Shown here piece by piece: positions 10,442 to 20,290 of a stretch of 64,000 bases of DNA; within the stretch, counting starts at the first letter, position 1; every line of letters starts with the position of its first letter. Under the pieces are notes generated by a model that worked only from the letters and a program-made list of their open reading frames with translations, did not search any database and had not been told where the DNA came from. The stretch is from an uncultured Alphaproteobacteria bacterium (lineage in GTDB: Bacteria > Pseudomonadota > Alphaproteobacteria > HIMB59 > GCA-002718135), in assembly GCA_902623255.1 (NCBI GenBank), contig CACNSY010000008.1, positions 1-64,000 on the forward strand, in the 5' to 3' direction. The translations under genes and the position numbers were made by a program.

Positions 10442-11211
10442 TAATTAACTATGCCACCATCAATGACATAATTTTGTGCAGTGCAACCAGAACTTTGATC
10501 AGATGCAAAAAACAAAACTGGCTTTGATATATCTTCAGGCATAAGCATTCTTTTAATACATTGTCTCTCTAGTTGAGTTTTTTTAATTTCTGGAGTGAGC
10601 CATAATTTTTTTTGCCTCTCCGTAATGATCCAGCCAGGAACAATACAATTTACTCTGATGTTATAGACACCTAAATCTCTTGCTAAAGTTCTTGTTAATC
10701 CCATAATAGCAGATTTTGCAGTGGTATATCCAGGCATACCGCCTTGAGAAATCATCCATGAAAAACTACCTATATTTACAACAGAACCTTTTCCTAAATC
10801 TTTCATGTCTTTATAGACAGCTTGGGTTGCAAAAAAATAATGTCTTAAATTAATATTCATTCTATCATCCCAATATTCAGGGGTGACACTATCTAGATCA
10901 TGTCTCTCATCATTTGCTGCATTATTTACCAGAATTGAAATTGGCCCAATTTCTTTTTTTACTTTTTCTAATGAACTTTTAAGTTGTTCTATATTTTTTA
11001 AATCACATTTTACAAATAGACTATCAATATCATATTTGTTTTTAATTTTTTTTGATAACTCGTTACCTAACTCATCATTTATATCTAAAAATGCAACTTT
11101 TGATTTTTGAGAAGCAAATTGTTCGACAATACTTTCCCCAATTCCTGAGGCACCCCCTGTAATAAGCACTACTCTATCTTTTAGTGATGGATAAGTTGCG
11201 ATTTCGTTCAT
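10441..11211 (-). CDS. SDR oxidoreductase resembling Caulobacter-type D-xylose/galactose dehydrogenase
   Basis: TYPSLKDRVVLITGGASGIG, LVNNAANDERHDLDSVTPEYWDDRMNINLRH; overall motif match from memory to XylB-type SDR. Confidence 0.75.
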   Translation of the reverse strand: MNEIATYPSLKDRVVLITGGASGIGESIVEQFASQKSKVAFLDINDELGNELSKKIKNKYDIDSLFVKCDLKNIEQLKSSLEKVKKEIGPISILVNNAANDERHDLDSVTPEYWDDRMNINLRHYFFATQAVYKDMKDLGKGSVVNIGSFSWMISQGGMPGYTTAKSAIMGLTRTLARDLGVYNIRVNCIVPGWIITERQKKLWLTPEIKKTQLERQCIKRMLMPEDISKPVLFFASDQSSGCTAQNYVIDGGIVN

Positions 11212-11239
11212 GATTATTTATGATATATTAATCTAAGTT

Positions 11240-12742
11240 ATGTTTAACATAATCAAATTAAATGAAAAAGATAATATTGGAATTGCTCCAATGGATATTC
11301 CTCAGAATATTAATATAAATTATGGAATTAAATCTATAAATAATATTCCTTATGGCCATAAAATTTCTTTAAAAAAAATTAAAAGTGGTGATTTTATTTT
11401 TAAGTATGGTCAGATAATAGGAATCTCTAATAAAAATATAGAACCTGGTGAACATGTGCATTCCCATAATATGGGATATAGTGAATTCAAAAGAGAATAT
11501 ATCCGTAAAGATATTAGAAATGATATTAATAAAAGTAAAAAAACAGAATATTTTAAAGGTTTTAAAAGGAATAATGGATCATCAGGTACTAGGAATTATA
11601 TCGGTTTAATTAGTACAGTTAATTGTTCAGCAACAGTTGTTAAAAAAATATCTGATAAAATAAATAATTATTTAAAAGATAATAATTTTGATAACATTGA
11701 TGGGGCAGTTTGTTTAAAACATTCATCAGGTTGTGGGATGAATACTTCTGGATATGCCATGAATGTATTTAACAGAACTATTGAAGGTTTTAAAATTCAT
11801 CCTAATTTTGGAAAAGTTTTTGTTATTGGACTTGGATGCGAATGTGCCCAAATAAGTTTGTACAACAATGATCAGGAAAAAAGAAATATTGAGTATTTGA
11901 ATATTCAAGATGAAGGTGGAACAAATGAAATAATAACGAAAGTAACTTCAAAAATTATTAATCAACTAAATGAAATTAATAGTATTTCTAGAACAAATAT
12001 ACCCATTTCAGAACTAACAGTTGCTTTGCAATGTGGTGGTTCAGATTCGTATTCTGGGATAACTGCAAATCCTGCACTAGGCTTTGCTTCAGATATGATT
12101 ATTGATCATGGTGGAACAACATTACTATCAGAGACTCCAGAAATATATGGAGCCGAACATTTATTATTTGAAAAATCATTAAACGAAAAAAATATAGAAA
12201 AACTAAATAAACAAATTGAATGGTGGAAAAAATATGTTGCTAGCAACGATAGCACATTAGATAATAATCCAAGTCCTGGTAATAAAAAAGGAGGTTTAAC
12301 TACAATTCTGGAAAAGTCATTAGGTGCAGTATCCAAAGCTGGAAATAGAAATATGGTTGATGTTCTCGATTATGCTGAACAGGTAAAAACCAAAGGTTTT
12401 AACTTTATGAATTCTCCAGGTTATGATCCTGTATCTGTAACTGGTCAAGTTGCTTCTGGCGCTAATGTTATTTGTTTTACTACTGGTCGAGGTTCGTGCT
12501 TTGGATTTAAACCCACTCCAAGTATTAAAATAGCAACAAATACAAATATGTATAATAAACTTAGTGAAGATATGGACATCAATGCTGGTACTATTATGGA
12601 TAATGTTGCAAGCGTTAATGAAGTTGGCAAAGAAATATTTGATAAAATAATTTTAGTTGCATCGGGTGAAAAATCAAAGAGTGAAATAAATGATTATGGT
12701 GACGATGAATTTAATCCTTGGATAATTGGAGCAACGCTATAA
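11240..12742 (+). CDS. Altronate/galactarate dehydratase family (UxaA-like), full length
   Basis: N-terminal SAF-like half plus LKHSSGCGMN, LGCECAQ, LQCGGSDSYSGITANPALG, RGSCFGFKPTPSIKIATNT. Confidence 0.88.
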   Translation: MFNIIKLNEKDNIGIAPMDIPQNININYGIKSINNIPYGHKISLKKIKSGDFIFKYGQIIGISNKNIEPGEHVHSHNMGYSEFKREYIRKDIRNDINKSKKTEYFKGFKRNNGSSGTRNYIGLISTVNCSATVVKKISDKINNYLKDNNFDNIDGAVCLKHSSGCGMNTSGYAMNVFNRTIEGFKIHPNFGKVFVIGLGCECAQISLYNNDQEKRNIEYLNIQDEGGTNEIITKVTSKIINQLNEINSISRTNIPISELTVALQCGGSDSYSGITANPALGFASDMIIDHGGTTLLSETPEIYGAEHLLFEKSLNEKNIEKLNKQIEWWKKYVASNDSTLDNNPSPGNKKGGLTTILEKSLGAVSKAGNRNMVDVLDYAEQVKTKGFNFMNSPGYDPVSVTGQVASGANVICFTTGRGSCFGFKPTPSIKIATNTNMYNKLSEDMDINAGTIMDNVASVNEVGKEIFDKIILVASGEKSKSEINDYGDDEFNPWIIGATL

Positions 12743-12744
12743 AT

Positions 12745-13893
12745 TTATAAATCACCTTTAAAGGCTTTTATATACATTTTTAAAAAATCTTCTGCGTTAA
12801 CTGGTATAGGATTTGTACTTGTTGATGGATCATTAAAAGCCATTAAACTCATTTTTTCTAAATTTTTGTCATCATCAATTATTTCACTTAAAGTATGAGG
12901 AATATTTAAATTAGATCTAAGCTCTAAAATCCAATCCATAAAATTATTAAATGTTGCTGATTTTAAATTTATATATCTTGAAATATCAATAATTTTTTCT
13001 TCAATTCCTTTTTTATTATATTGTAAAACATATGGCATAAATACTGCATTGGTTAATCCATGATGTGTATTATAAATTGCACCAACAGGATGACTTAAAG
13101 AATGGATAGCACCTAAACCCTTTTGAAAAGCTATTGAGCCCATAGATGAAGATGCTAGCATATGCGATCTAGCTTCTAGATTTGATCCATCATTAAAAGC
13201 AAGAACAAGATTATTTTTTACTAATCTAATGCCCTCTAATGCAATACCTTGTGAATAAGGATGAAAAATATTCGACAAATATGCTTCTAAGCAATGAGCA
13301 AGCGCGTCCATTCCTGTAAAGGCTGTTAGATTTGCAGGAAGTGGAATTGTCAAATTTGGATCAAGGATAACAATTGATGGAAGCATTTTTGGATGGAAAA
13401 TTATTTTTTTTTCTTGTGTTTGTTCGTTTGTAAATACTGACGCTCTTCCAGTTTCAGAACCTGTTCCAGCTGTAGTAGGTAGAGCAATTATAGGAAAAAT
13501 TGAATCTGCATTAGCTCTAGTCCACCAGTCACCAATATCTTCAAAGTCCCAGATTGGTCTTTCTTGCTTGGCCATGAATGCAATTGCCTTTCCTGTATCC
13601 ATACCCGAGCCTCCACCAACAGCTATTACTCCATCATGTTTATTTTCATTAAATGCTTTAACACCATCTTCAACATTCTTACCTGTAGGATTTGATTTAA
13701 CATCACTATAAACAATTGCCTGTTTATCTAAACAATCATTTAACTTATTAATAATGTTTGTTTTTAAAATTCCATTATCAGTAACAATTAATGGTTTTTG
13801 AATATTTAATTCTTCACAGGCTTTTTGTATTTCTTTTATTCTATCAACACCAAACCAGATTGTAGTAGGATAATTCCAATTAATATTTTCCAT
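12745..13893 (-). CDS. Iron-containing alcohol dehydrogenase
   Basis: GGGSGMDTGKAI, LPTTAGTGSE, GMDALAHCLEAY motifs. Confidence 0.88.
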   Translation of the reverse strand: MENINWNYPTTIWFGVDRIKEIQKACEELNIQKPLIVTDNGILKTNIINKLNDCLDKQAIVYSDVKSNPTGKNVEDGVKAFNENKHDGVIAVGGGSGMDTGKAIAFMAKQERPIWDFEDIGDWWTRANADSIFPIIALPTTAGTGSETGRASVFTNEQTQEKKIIFHPKMLPSIVILDPNLTIPLPANLTAFTGMDALAHCLEAYLSNIFHPYSQGIALEGIRLVKNNLVLAFNDGSNLEARSHMLASSSMGSIAFQKGLGAIHSLSHPVGAIYNTHHGLTNAVFMPYVLQYNKKGIEEKIIDISRYINLKSATFNNFMDWILELRSNLNIPHTLSEIIDDDKNLEKMSLMAFNDPSTSTNPIPVNAEDFLKMYIKAFKGDL

Positions 13894-13897
13894 AATC

Positions 13898-15274
13898 TTA
13901 AATATTTCTTATATGATAGCTTTTTGCTCTTGTTAAATGATCAAATCCTAGAACAGATAAAGTAACGCCAATTCCAGTATCTTTTACACCGGTCCATGCT
14001 AAGCCGGGATCTAAGTAATCACATCTATTCATAAAAAAAGTTCCTGTCTCAACATTTTTTCCAAAATTTTCTGCAAAAGACTTATCATTTGTCCAAATAC
14101 TTGCTGTTAACCCATAAGAACTATCATTCATTAGAGATAAAGCTTCATTTTCATTTTCTACTTTCATTATTCCAACTGAAGGACCAAATATTTCTTCCAT
14201 CATATATTTCATCGAATGATCGACATTAATAAGTGCACTTGGGCTTACATAACAATTATTACCATCATCTAAATTAAATTTTTTGTTATCTATAATATTC
14301 TTTCCACCTTGACTAATTGCGTTGTTAACTTCAGATCTAATATAATTTGCAGCAGATTGCTTCACTACTGGACCTAAATTTGTCTCCATCTCTAGTGGAT
14401 TTCCTAAAATATATTTCTCAGTTACATCTTTAAATTTTTCTACAAATGTATTGTATATTTTTTTATCAACATAAATTCTTTCGATACCACAACAAGATTG
14501 ACCAGAATTGAAGTATGATCCATCAACTAAATTTTCAACAGCATGATCTAAGTCACAATCAGCTCTAACATAAGCAGGATCTTTTCCACCTAACTCTAGA
14601 CCGGCTCCAATAAATCTAGTGCCTATAGATTTTTTTATTTGTTTTCCACCACTTACAGAACCTGTAAATAAAACATGATTAATTCTTGAATCTGAAATTA
14701 TTCTTGATGTTTGATCATGATCTAAATGTAAATACTGAAAAATATTTTTTGGCAATGAAGATTGTTTAGCTGCCTCATATAATTCTTCAGCACAGAGTGG
14801 AGTTTGAGAAGAATGTTTTAATATTACTGCATTACCTGCAAGTAAACTTGGTACAATTGAATTAACAGAAGTGTTGAAAGGGTAATTCCATGGTGCAATT
14901 ACAAATATAGTCCCTAGTGGTTCTTTGTTTATATAATTATCAAATTCATCATTTTTAATTGATATAACTCTTGATAGTGCTCTATCAGCATTTTCAATCA
15001 TATAACGAGCTCTTTCTTCAAAACCTCGCATCTCTCCAGGGCACTGTGCTATAGGTCTGCCTATTTGCTTACATAAATTACTAGAAACATCCTTATTTTT
15101 TAAAAAAATTTCTACAAAATTTAAAACTGACTTTTTTCTTTCTTCTAAAGATATATTTTTCCAATGCTCTCTTACAGAATAAGAATTACTTAGACTTTTT
15201 TCAATATCTTCTTCTGTTGCATATTCTCTTTTAACTAAGACGGAGTTGTCTATTGGAGTAATAGTCTCAAACAT
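13898..15274 (-). CDS. Aldehyde dehydrogenase (NAD(P)+)
   Basis: APWNYPFN, ELGGKDPAYV, GQSCCGIERIYV catalytic Cys region. Confidence 0.88.
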   Translation of the reverse strand: MFETITPIDNSVLVKREYATEEDIEKSLSNSYSVREHWKNISLEERKKSVLNFVEIFLKNKDVSSNLCKQIGRPIAQCPGEMRGFEERARYMIENADRALSRVISIKNDEFDNYINKEPLGTIFVIAPWNYPFNTSVNSIVPSLLAGNAVILKHSSQTPLCAEELYEAAKQSSLPKNIFQYLHLDHDQTSRIISDSRINHVLFTGSVSGGKQIKKSIGTRFIGAGLELGGKDPAYVRADCDLDHAVENLVDGSYFNSGQSCCGIERIYVDKKIYNTFVEKFKDVTEKYILGNPLEMETNLGPVVKQSAANYIRSEVNNAISQGGKNIIDNKKFNLDDGNNCYVSPSALINVDHSMKYMMEEIFGPSVGIMKVENENEALSLMNDSSYGLTASIWTNDKSFAENFGKNVETGTFFMNRCDYLDPGLAWTGVKDTGIGVTLSVLGFDHLTRAKSYHIRNI

Positions 15275-15283
15275 TTAGTAAAA

Positions 15284-16642
15284 TTAGCCTCGTTCGAAAT
15301 ATCTTCGTAATTGCCAATCATTAACTGATCCATCATAATCTTTTTGCTCCCATTCAGCAGCATGGATATAATGATCAAGTACATCTTGTGGAAATATCTC
15401 TTTTAAAAATTTAGATTTTTTAGCAAGTTGGATTGCTTCATTAAGTGTTTTAGGAACTTCATTTACTTTTTTCTCATATATATTTCCTGAATAAGGTTTA
15501 TCTAATTTAAGTTTATTTTTAATACCATATAACCCAGCACCAACTAAAGCTGCAAAAGAAAGATAAGGATTAACATCTGCTCCTGGAACTCGACATTCAA
15601 TTCTTATGGATGATCCATGACCAGCTAGTCTAAACCCAGCAGTACGATTATCAATGCCCCAAACAGATTTTGTAGGAGCAAATGATCCATCTTGAAATCT
15701 TTTATAAGAATTAATATTTGGTGCTAAAAAAATTGAAATATCTGGTAATAATTTAATTTGTCCCGCAAGATAACTTTTAAAAATATCAGACATTCCATAT
15801 TTATCCTTAGGGTTATAAAAAATATTTTTCTTTGTTTTCTTATCGAATAAAGAGTTATGAATATGACATGAACTTCCACAAACTTCTTTGTTATATTTAG
15901 CCATAAAGGTTACGGCTTTGTTATGTTTATAAGCAATTTCTTTTGTCGCATTTTTAATTAAAATATGATTGTCAGCCATGTTTAATGCATCGGAAAATAC
16001 AACATTGATTTCTTCTTGTCCTGGAGCTGCTTCACCCTTTGAACATTCTACATAAATTCCACTATCTAGAAGAGAATTCCTTAATTCCTGCATCACATCC
16101 TCTTCTTTCGTAGTTTGGAAAATCATATAATCTTCAATATACCAAGAAGACTCTTTAAGTTTTGTATAATTATTATTATGAATTTCTTCATAAGTTTGAT
16201 TAAAAAGAAAAAATTCTAATTCTGAACCAACCATAGATTGAAATCCCATTTTGTCTGCCTTAGCTAAAACATCTTTTAATATCTGTCTTGTTGAATGAAT
16301 AAGTGGTTTTTTTCCTGAATGGTCTAAACAATCACATATTACTATAGCTGTTTTATTTAACCAATTTGCTATCTTTATCGTTTTGAGATCTGGAATTACA
16401 GTCATATCTCCATAACCCGTTTCCCATGAAGAAGATTTATATCCGGGTACAGTAAACATATCCATATCGACGGTATAGAGATAATCGCACATATGCGTTT
16501 CTTTATAGACATAATCAATAAAAGCTTTTCCAGTAACTCTTTTACCATTTAATCTACCTTGCATATCTGATACACAAACTAAAACTGTATCTATTTCTTT
16601 TTTTGTTATTAGTTTTTTTAACTGATTAAATGTAATACTCAT
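15284..16642 (-). CDS. Glutamine synthetase family, gamma-glutamylpolyamine synthetase-like (PuuA-like)
   Basis: GSELEFFLF, CGSSCHIHNSLF, DNRTAGFRLAGHGSSIRIECRVPGADVNPYLSFAA. Confidence 0.82.
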   Translation of the reverse strand: MSITFNQLKKLITKKEIDTVLVCVSDMQGRLNGKRVTGKAFIDYVYKETHMCDYLYTVDMDMFTVPGYKSSSWETGYGDMTVIPDLKTIKIANWLNKTAIVICDCLDHSGKKPLIHSTRQILKDVLAKADKMGFQSMVGSELEFFLFNQTYEEIHNNNYTKLKESSWYIEDYMIFQTTKEEDVMQELRNSLLDSGIYVECSKGEAAPGQEEINVVFSDALNMADNHILIKNATKEIAYKHNKAVTFMAKYNKEVCGSSCHIHNSLFDKKTKKNIFYNPKDKYGMSDIFKSYLAGQIKLLPDISIFLAPNINSYKRFQDGSFAPTKSVWGIDNRTAGFRLAGHGSSIRIECRVPGADVNPYLSFAALVGAGLYGIKNKLKLDKPYSGNIYEKKVNEVPKTLNEAIQLAKKSKFLKEIFPQDVLDHYIHAAEWEQKDYDGSVNDWQLRRYFERG

Positions 16643-16662
16643 GTTTCTTAAAATTAAATTTG

Positions 16663-16687
16663 TATCATTTTCATATCCTAAATGATA
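16663..16687. promoter_or_regulatory. Candidate operator dyad between divergent PuuA-like GS and ALDH genes
   Basis: TATCATTT-N9-AAATGATA perfect 8-bp inverted repeat in the 84-bp divergent intergenic region. Confidence 0.45.
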
Positions 16688-16726
16688 AAGAATGAAACAA
16701 AAATAATTAATTAAAAAACGCAGAAA

Positions 16727-18160
16727 ATGGAAAAATATAAGAATTTTATAAATAATAAATGGATTGAAAGTGAGTCCAAAGAAACAATAAAGGTTGATGA
16801 TCCTTCAAATGGTAAAATCATTGGTGAAATTTCATGTGCAAAAAAAAATGAAGTTGATCTTGCGGTTGAAGCAGCTAAAAATTCTTATAACAGCAGAGTA
16901 CTTGTTGATATGCCTTTACTTTCAAGAGCGAAACTAATGAGAAAAATTGCAGAAGAGACAAGAAAGGTTTCAAAAGAAGGTGGTGAGCTTCTTTGTTATG
17001 AAAATGGAAAAAATATCGCTTCAGCAATTAAAGAATTCAATGATGTAGCAGATATGTTTGATTATTATGCAGGCTTAACAGATAAACTTGAGGGTAAAAC
17101 AATACCTGTTGCAAAAAATGTTTTTGATTACACAGTTTTAGAACCATTTGGTGTATCAGCACATGTTGTTCCATGGAATTTTCCATTATCAATGATTGGA
17201 AGATCACTGTCATGTTCTTTTGCTACAGGAAATTCAACAATTATAAAAACTGCAGAATTAACTCCTTTGTCCGCAACAATTTTTGCTAAAGCAATACAAA
17301 ATGCTGGTGTACCAGAAGGACTAATCAACATAATTTGTGGATATGGAAATGAAGCAGGATCTTATCTTGTATCTCATGAAGATGTAAATCACGTAGTCTT
17401 TACGGGTTCGGTCGCAACTGGAAAAAAGATACTTCATGCTTGTGCTGAGAAAGCTATACCTGCTGTTGTTGAATTAGGTGGTAAGTCAGCTGGTATAGTG
17501 TACCCTGACGCAGATCTAAAAGAAGTTTTGGAAAGTGCACGTTCAGGAATATTTAGTGTTGCAGGACAAATTTGTACAGCGATGTCTAGATTGGTAGTTC
17601 ATAAATCAATCAAGGATGAATTAGTAGATAAGCTAGTTGATATGAGTAAATCTTTAAAAATTGGACCTGGTATAGAAAAAGATACAGATCTAACTCCAGT
17701 TATATCTGAAAATCAGCTTCAAAAAGTTGAAGGTTATGCAAGATCAGGAATCCAAGAAGGAGCAGAAGCAGCATATGGTGGAAAAAGATTAGATCGTGAA
17801 GGATATTTTATGGAACCAACAGTTCTAAACAATGTTAAACAAAGTATGACTGTAGCCAGAGAAGAAATTTTTGGTCCAGTACTCTCAGTTCTTGAATATG
17901 AAGATCAAGAGGAAGCAATTGATATTGCGAATGATACTGAGTATGGTTTAGGTGCTGGTGTTTTTACAAAAGATCTAAAAAAAGCATCTTGGACCGCAAG
18001 TAAATTAGAAGCTGGTCAAGTATATGTAAATAAATGGTTCACTGGAAATCATGCAACACCTTTTGGAGGTTATAAACAATCAGGATATAGCCGTGAAAAA
18101 GGAGTGGATGGACTTAAATCTTATCTTCAAGTCAAAAATGTTGGAATTAGTTTAGGTTAA
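16727..18160 (+). CDS. Aldehyde dehydrogenase (gamma-glutamyl-aminobutyraldehyde/betaine aldehyde DH type)
   Basis: VVPWNFPLS, ELGGKSAGIV, GQICTAMSRLVV. Confidence 0.86.
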   Translation: MEKYKNFINNKWIESESKETIKVDDPSNGKIIGEISCAKKNEVDLAVEAAKNSYNSRVLVDMPLLSRAKLMRKIAEETRKVSKEGGELLCYENGKNIASAIKEFNDVADMFDYYAGLTDKLEGKTIPVAKNVFDYTVLEPFGVSAHVVPWNFPLSMIGRSLSCSFATGNSTIIKTAELTPLSATIFAKAIQNAGVPEGLINIICGYGNEAGSYLVSHEDVNHVVFTGSVATGKKILHACAEKAIPAVVELGGKSAGIVYPDADLKEVLESARSGIFSVAGQICTAMSRLVVHKSIKDELVDKLVDMSKSLKIGPGIEKDTDLTPVISENQLQKVEGYARSGIQEGAEAAYGGKRLDREGYFMEPTVLNNVKQSMTVAREEIFGPVLSVLEYEDQEEAIDIANDTEYGLGAGVFTKDLKKASWTASKLEAGQVYVNKWFTGNHATPFGGYKQSGYSREKGVDGLKSYLQVKNVGISLG

Positions 18161-19386
18161 AATCGGCCAGGAGAATAAGCGCTAATATCTATATTCGGCA
18201 GTTGATCTTTTGATAAACTATCAATAATTTTTCCCGTAACAGCTCCTAAAGTCCAGCCAATATGTTGATGTCCAAATGCATAAATGACATTATTATTTTT
18301 CAGAGATTTTCCAATAACAGGTAATGAGTCAGGTAAGGTAGGCCTTCTACCCATCCATGTTGATCTTACTTCTTTTAATTGGGGCAAAACCTTTCTTGAT
18401 TGTCTCTCTATCATTTCAAGACGTTTTTTATTGGGTGGTTTATTTAAACCTGCTATTTCAACTGTACCAGCAGCTCTTATACCATCATGAATTTGTATTA
18501 AGTAAAATCCAGACTCAGACCAAGCAACGGGACGATTTATTAATTTCTCTTCAGTTTCAAATAATAGGTGATACCCTCTTTCGGTATCAAGAGGGAATTT
18601 ATCTCCAAGCATATTTGCAATTTGATTGGACCAAGCACCAGCACTTACAATTATTTTATCAAATTTAAGTTTTTTATTTTCTAAAAATAATTCTATATTT
18701 TTTTCTTTCTGTGTTAAATTTTTTATATTTTGATTTATGTAAACACCGCCTAGTTCTAAAAATTTTTTAAAAATCTTAGTACTTATTGCTAATGGATTTG
18801 TTGTGTGTCTTGATCCAGTAAAAACTTGCCCAGCAAAATAAATATCAGCTAAATTTGGTTCCAATTCCTTAACTTCATCTTTTTTTAAATTTCTTACTTT
18901 AACGTTATTATTTTTTCTAATAATGTTTGCGTATTCATAATTTTCATAAGATTTTTTTGAATCAAAAAGATAAAGATTTTCTTCATAGCTAATATATTCT
19001 TTTACATTTACATCTTGAAAAATTTCATCGTAAGATATTTGTGAGTGCTTTAATAAATTGGTGAGAGAGTTTGCTATTTCATTAACTTTTTCTTTTTTAC
19101 AGTTTTTTAAAAAACTTATTGCCCAAGGCAAGTTCTTTAAAATATAAAAAAAATCAACTGCCAAAGGTCCATCTTTTCTTAAAAGCATTGATGGTATATC
19201 CCAGATCAATCCAGGATAATTAACAGGAACATTTGCATAGTCTGCAAAAGTACAAGCATGACCAAAACTTGTCATTGAGCCAGGCTGCTCCCTGTCAATT
19301 AAAGTTACATTAAATCCAGATTTTTTTAAAAAATATGCGCTACATATACCAACTATGCCAGCACCAATAACAACAATGTTCTTCAC
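18157..19386 (-). CDS. FAD-dependent D-amino-acid dehydrogenase/oxidase (DadA/PuuB-like)
   Basis: KNIVVIGAGIVGICSAYFLKKSGFNVTLID Rossmann motif; GTG start at 19384-19386 is 4 nt after the potC stop and preferred to the ORF-track start at 19443. Confidence 0.82.
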   Translation of the reverse strand: MKNIVVIGAGIVGICSAYFLKKSGFNVTLIDREQPGSMTSFGHACTFADYANVPVNYPGLIWDIPSMLLRKDGPLAVDFFYILKNLPWAISFLKNCKKEKVNEIANSLTNLLKHSQISYDEIFQDVNVKEYISYEENLYLFDSKKSYENYEYANIIRKNNNVKVRNLKKDEVKELEPNLADIYFAGQVFTGSRHTTNPLAISTKIFKKFLELGGVYINQNIKNLTQKEKNIELFLENKKLKFDKIIVSAGAWSNQIANMLGDKFPLDTERGYHLLFETEEKLINRPVAWSESGFYLIQIHDGIRAAGTVEIAGLNKPPNKKRLEMIERQSRKVLPQLKEVRSTWMGRRPTLPDSLPVIGKSLKNNNVIYAFGHQHIGWTLGAVTGKIIDSLSKDQLPNIDISAYSPGRF

Positions 19387-19390
19387 TGTT

Positions 19391-20287
19391 CTATCGAGGT
19401 TTAATACCTCTGAGTTTTTCAGATCTTCTTCTAAGTAGCTCAACTGTAGTTAATAAAAATATAGAAAGAAGCACTAAACAAGTAGCCATACATAAAATAA
19501 CAGGGCTAATTTCTTGTCGTATTCCGGCCCACATTTGTTTTGGAATAGTTAACTGATCAATACTAGCCATAAACATAACTATAACAACTTCATCAAACGA
19601 TGTAATAAAAGCAAATAAAGCTCCTGATATAATACCTGGTAAAATTAATGGCATAATGACTTTAAAGAATGTTCTCATTGGTTTAGCACCTAAGCTTTGA
19701 GCTGCTTTTACCATATTCATATCAAAACCAACTAATGTTGCCGTTACAGTGATTACTACAAAAGGTGTAGCAAGAGCAACATGTGCAAGAATTACACCTG
19801 TGAAAGTATAAACAAGATTTATTCTTGCATAGAAGAAGAACATTCCTGCAGCTGTTATAATTAGTGGAACAATCATTGGTGAAATTAATATAGCCATTAT
19901 CAAACCTTTATATGGCATATGAGGTCTACTTAAACCAAGAGCTGCCAGTGTTCCTAAAGCTGTAGCAATAACAGTTGCTATAATACCAATATAAAAACTA
20001 TTTACAGTACCAACCATCCACTTTGTTGAACATGGAACTGTAGAAGAAACAACATCAGCACTACAATCGCCAATCATATTTTTGTACCACCTTAATGACC
20101 AAGCTTCTGGATCAGGTGGCCAAGCTAACATTCCTTCAGTAAAAACCATAAAAGGTGAAACACTAAAAGATATTGGAATGATTGCGAATAGAGGTGCAAT
20201 TAGAAAGAAGAAAACTACCGCACAAAAGAATAAATAAAAATAGTAATAAGTTCTTTGTATAGGAGTTGCATAACTTGGAAGAGCCAT
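19391..20287 (-). CDS. Polyamine-type ABC transporter permease (PotC-like)
   Basis: KAAQSLGAKPMRTFFKVIMPLILPGI EAA loop; adjacency to PotB/PotD/PotA. Confidence 0.85.
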   Translation of the reverse strand: MALPSYATPIQRTYYYFYLFFCAVVFFFLIAPLFAIIPISFSVSPFMVFTEGMLAWPPDPEAWSLRWYKNMIGDCSADVVSSTVPCSTKWMVGTVNSFYIGIIATVIATALGTLAALGLSRPHMPYKGLIMAILISPMIVPLIITAAGMFFFYARINLVYTFTGVILAHVALATPFVVITVTATLVGFDMNMVKAAQSLGAKPMRTFFKVIMPLILPGIISGALFAFITSFDEVVIVMFMASIDQLTIPKQMWAGIRQEISPVILCMATCLVLLSIFLLTTVELLRRRSEKLRGIKPR

Positions 20288-20290
20288 TTG

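Noticed and set aside
18357-18668. 103-aa + strand ORF antisense to dadA-like gene
   Set aside because: Overlaps a well-supported gene and lacks recognisable motifs.
19387-19443. 53-nt overlap of dadA-like ORF with potC-like ORF
   Set aside because: Artefact of longest-ORF start; GTG at 19384-19386 directly before KNIVVIGAG gives a normal 4-nt gap.
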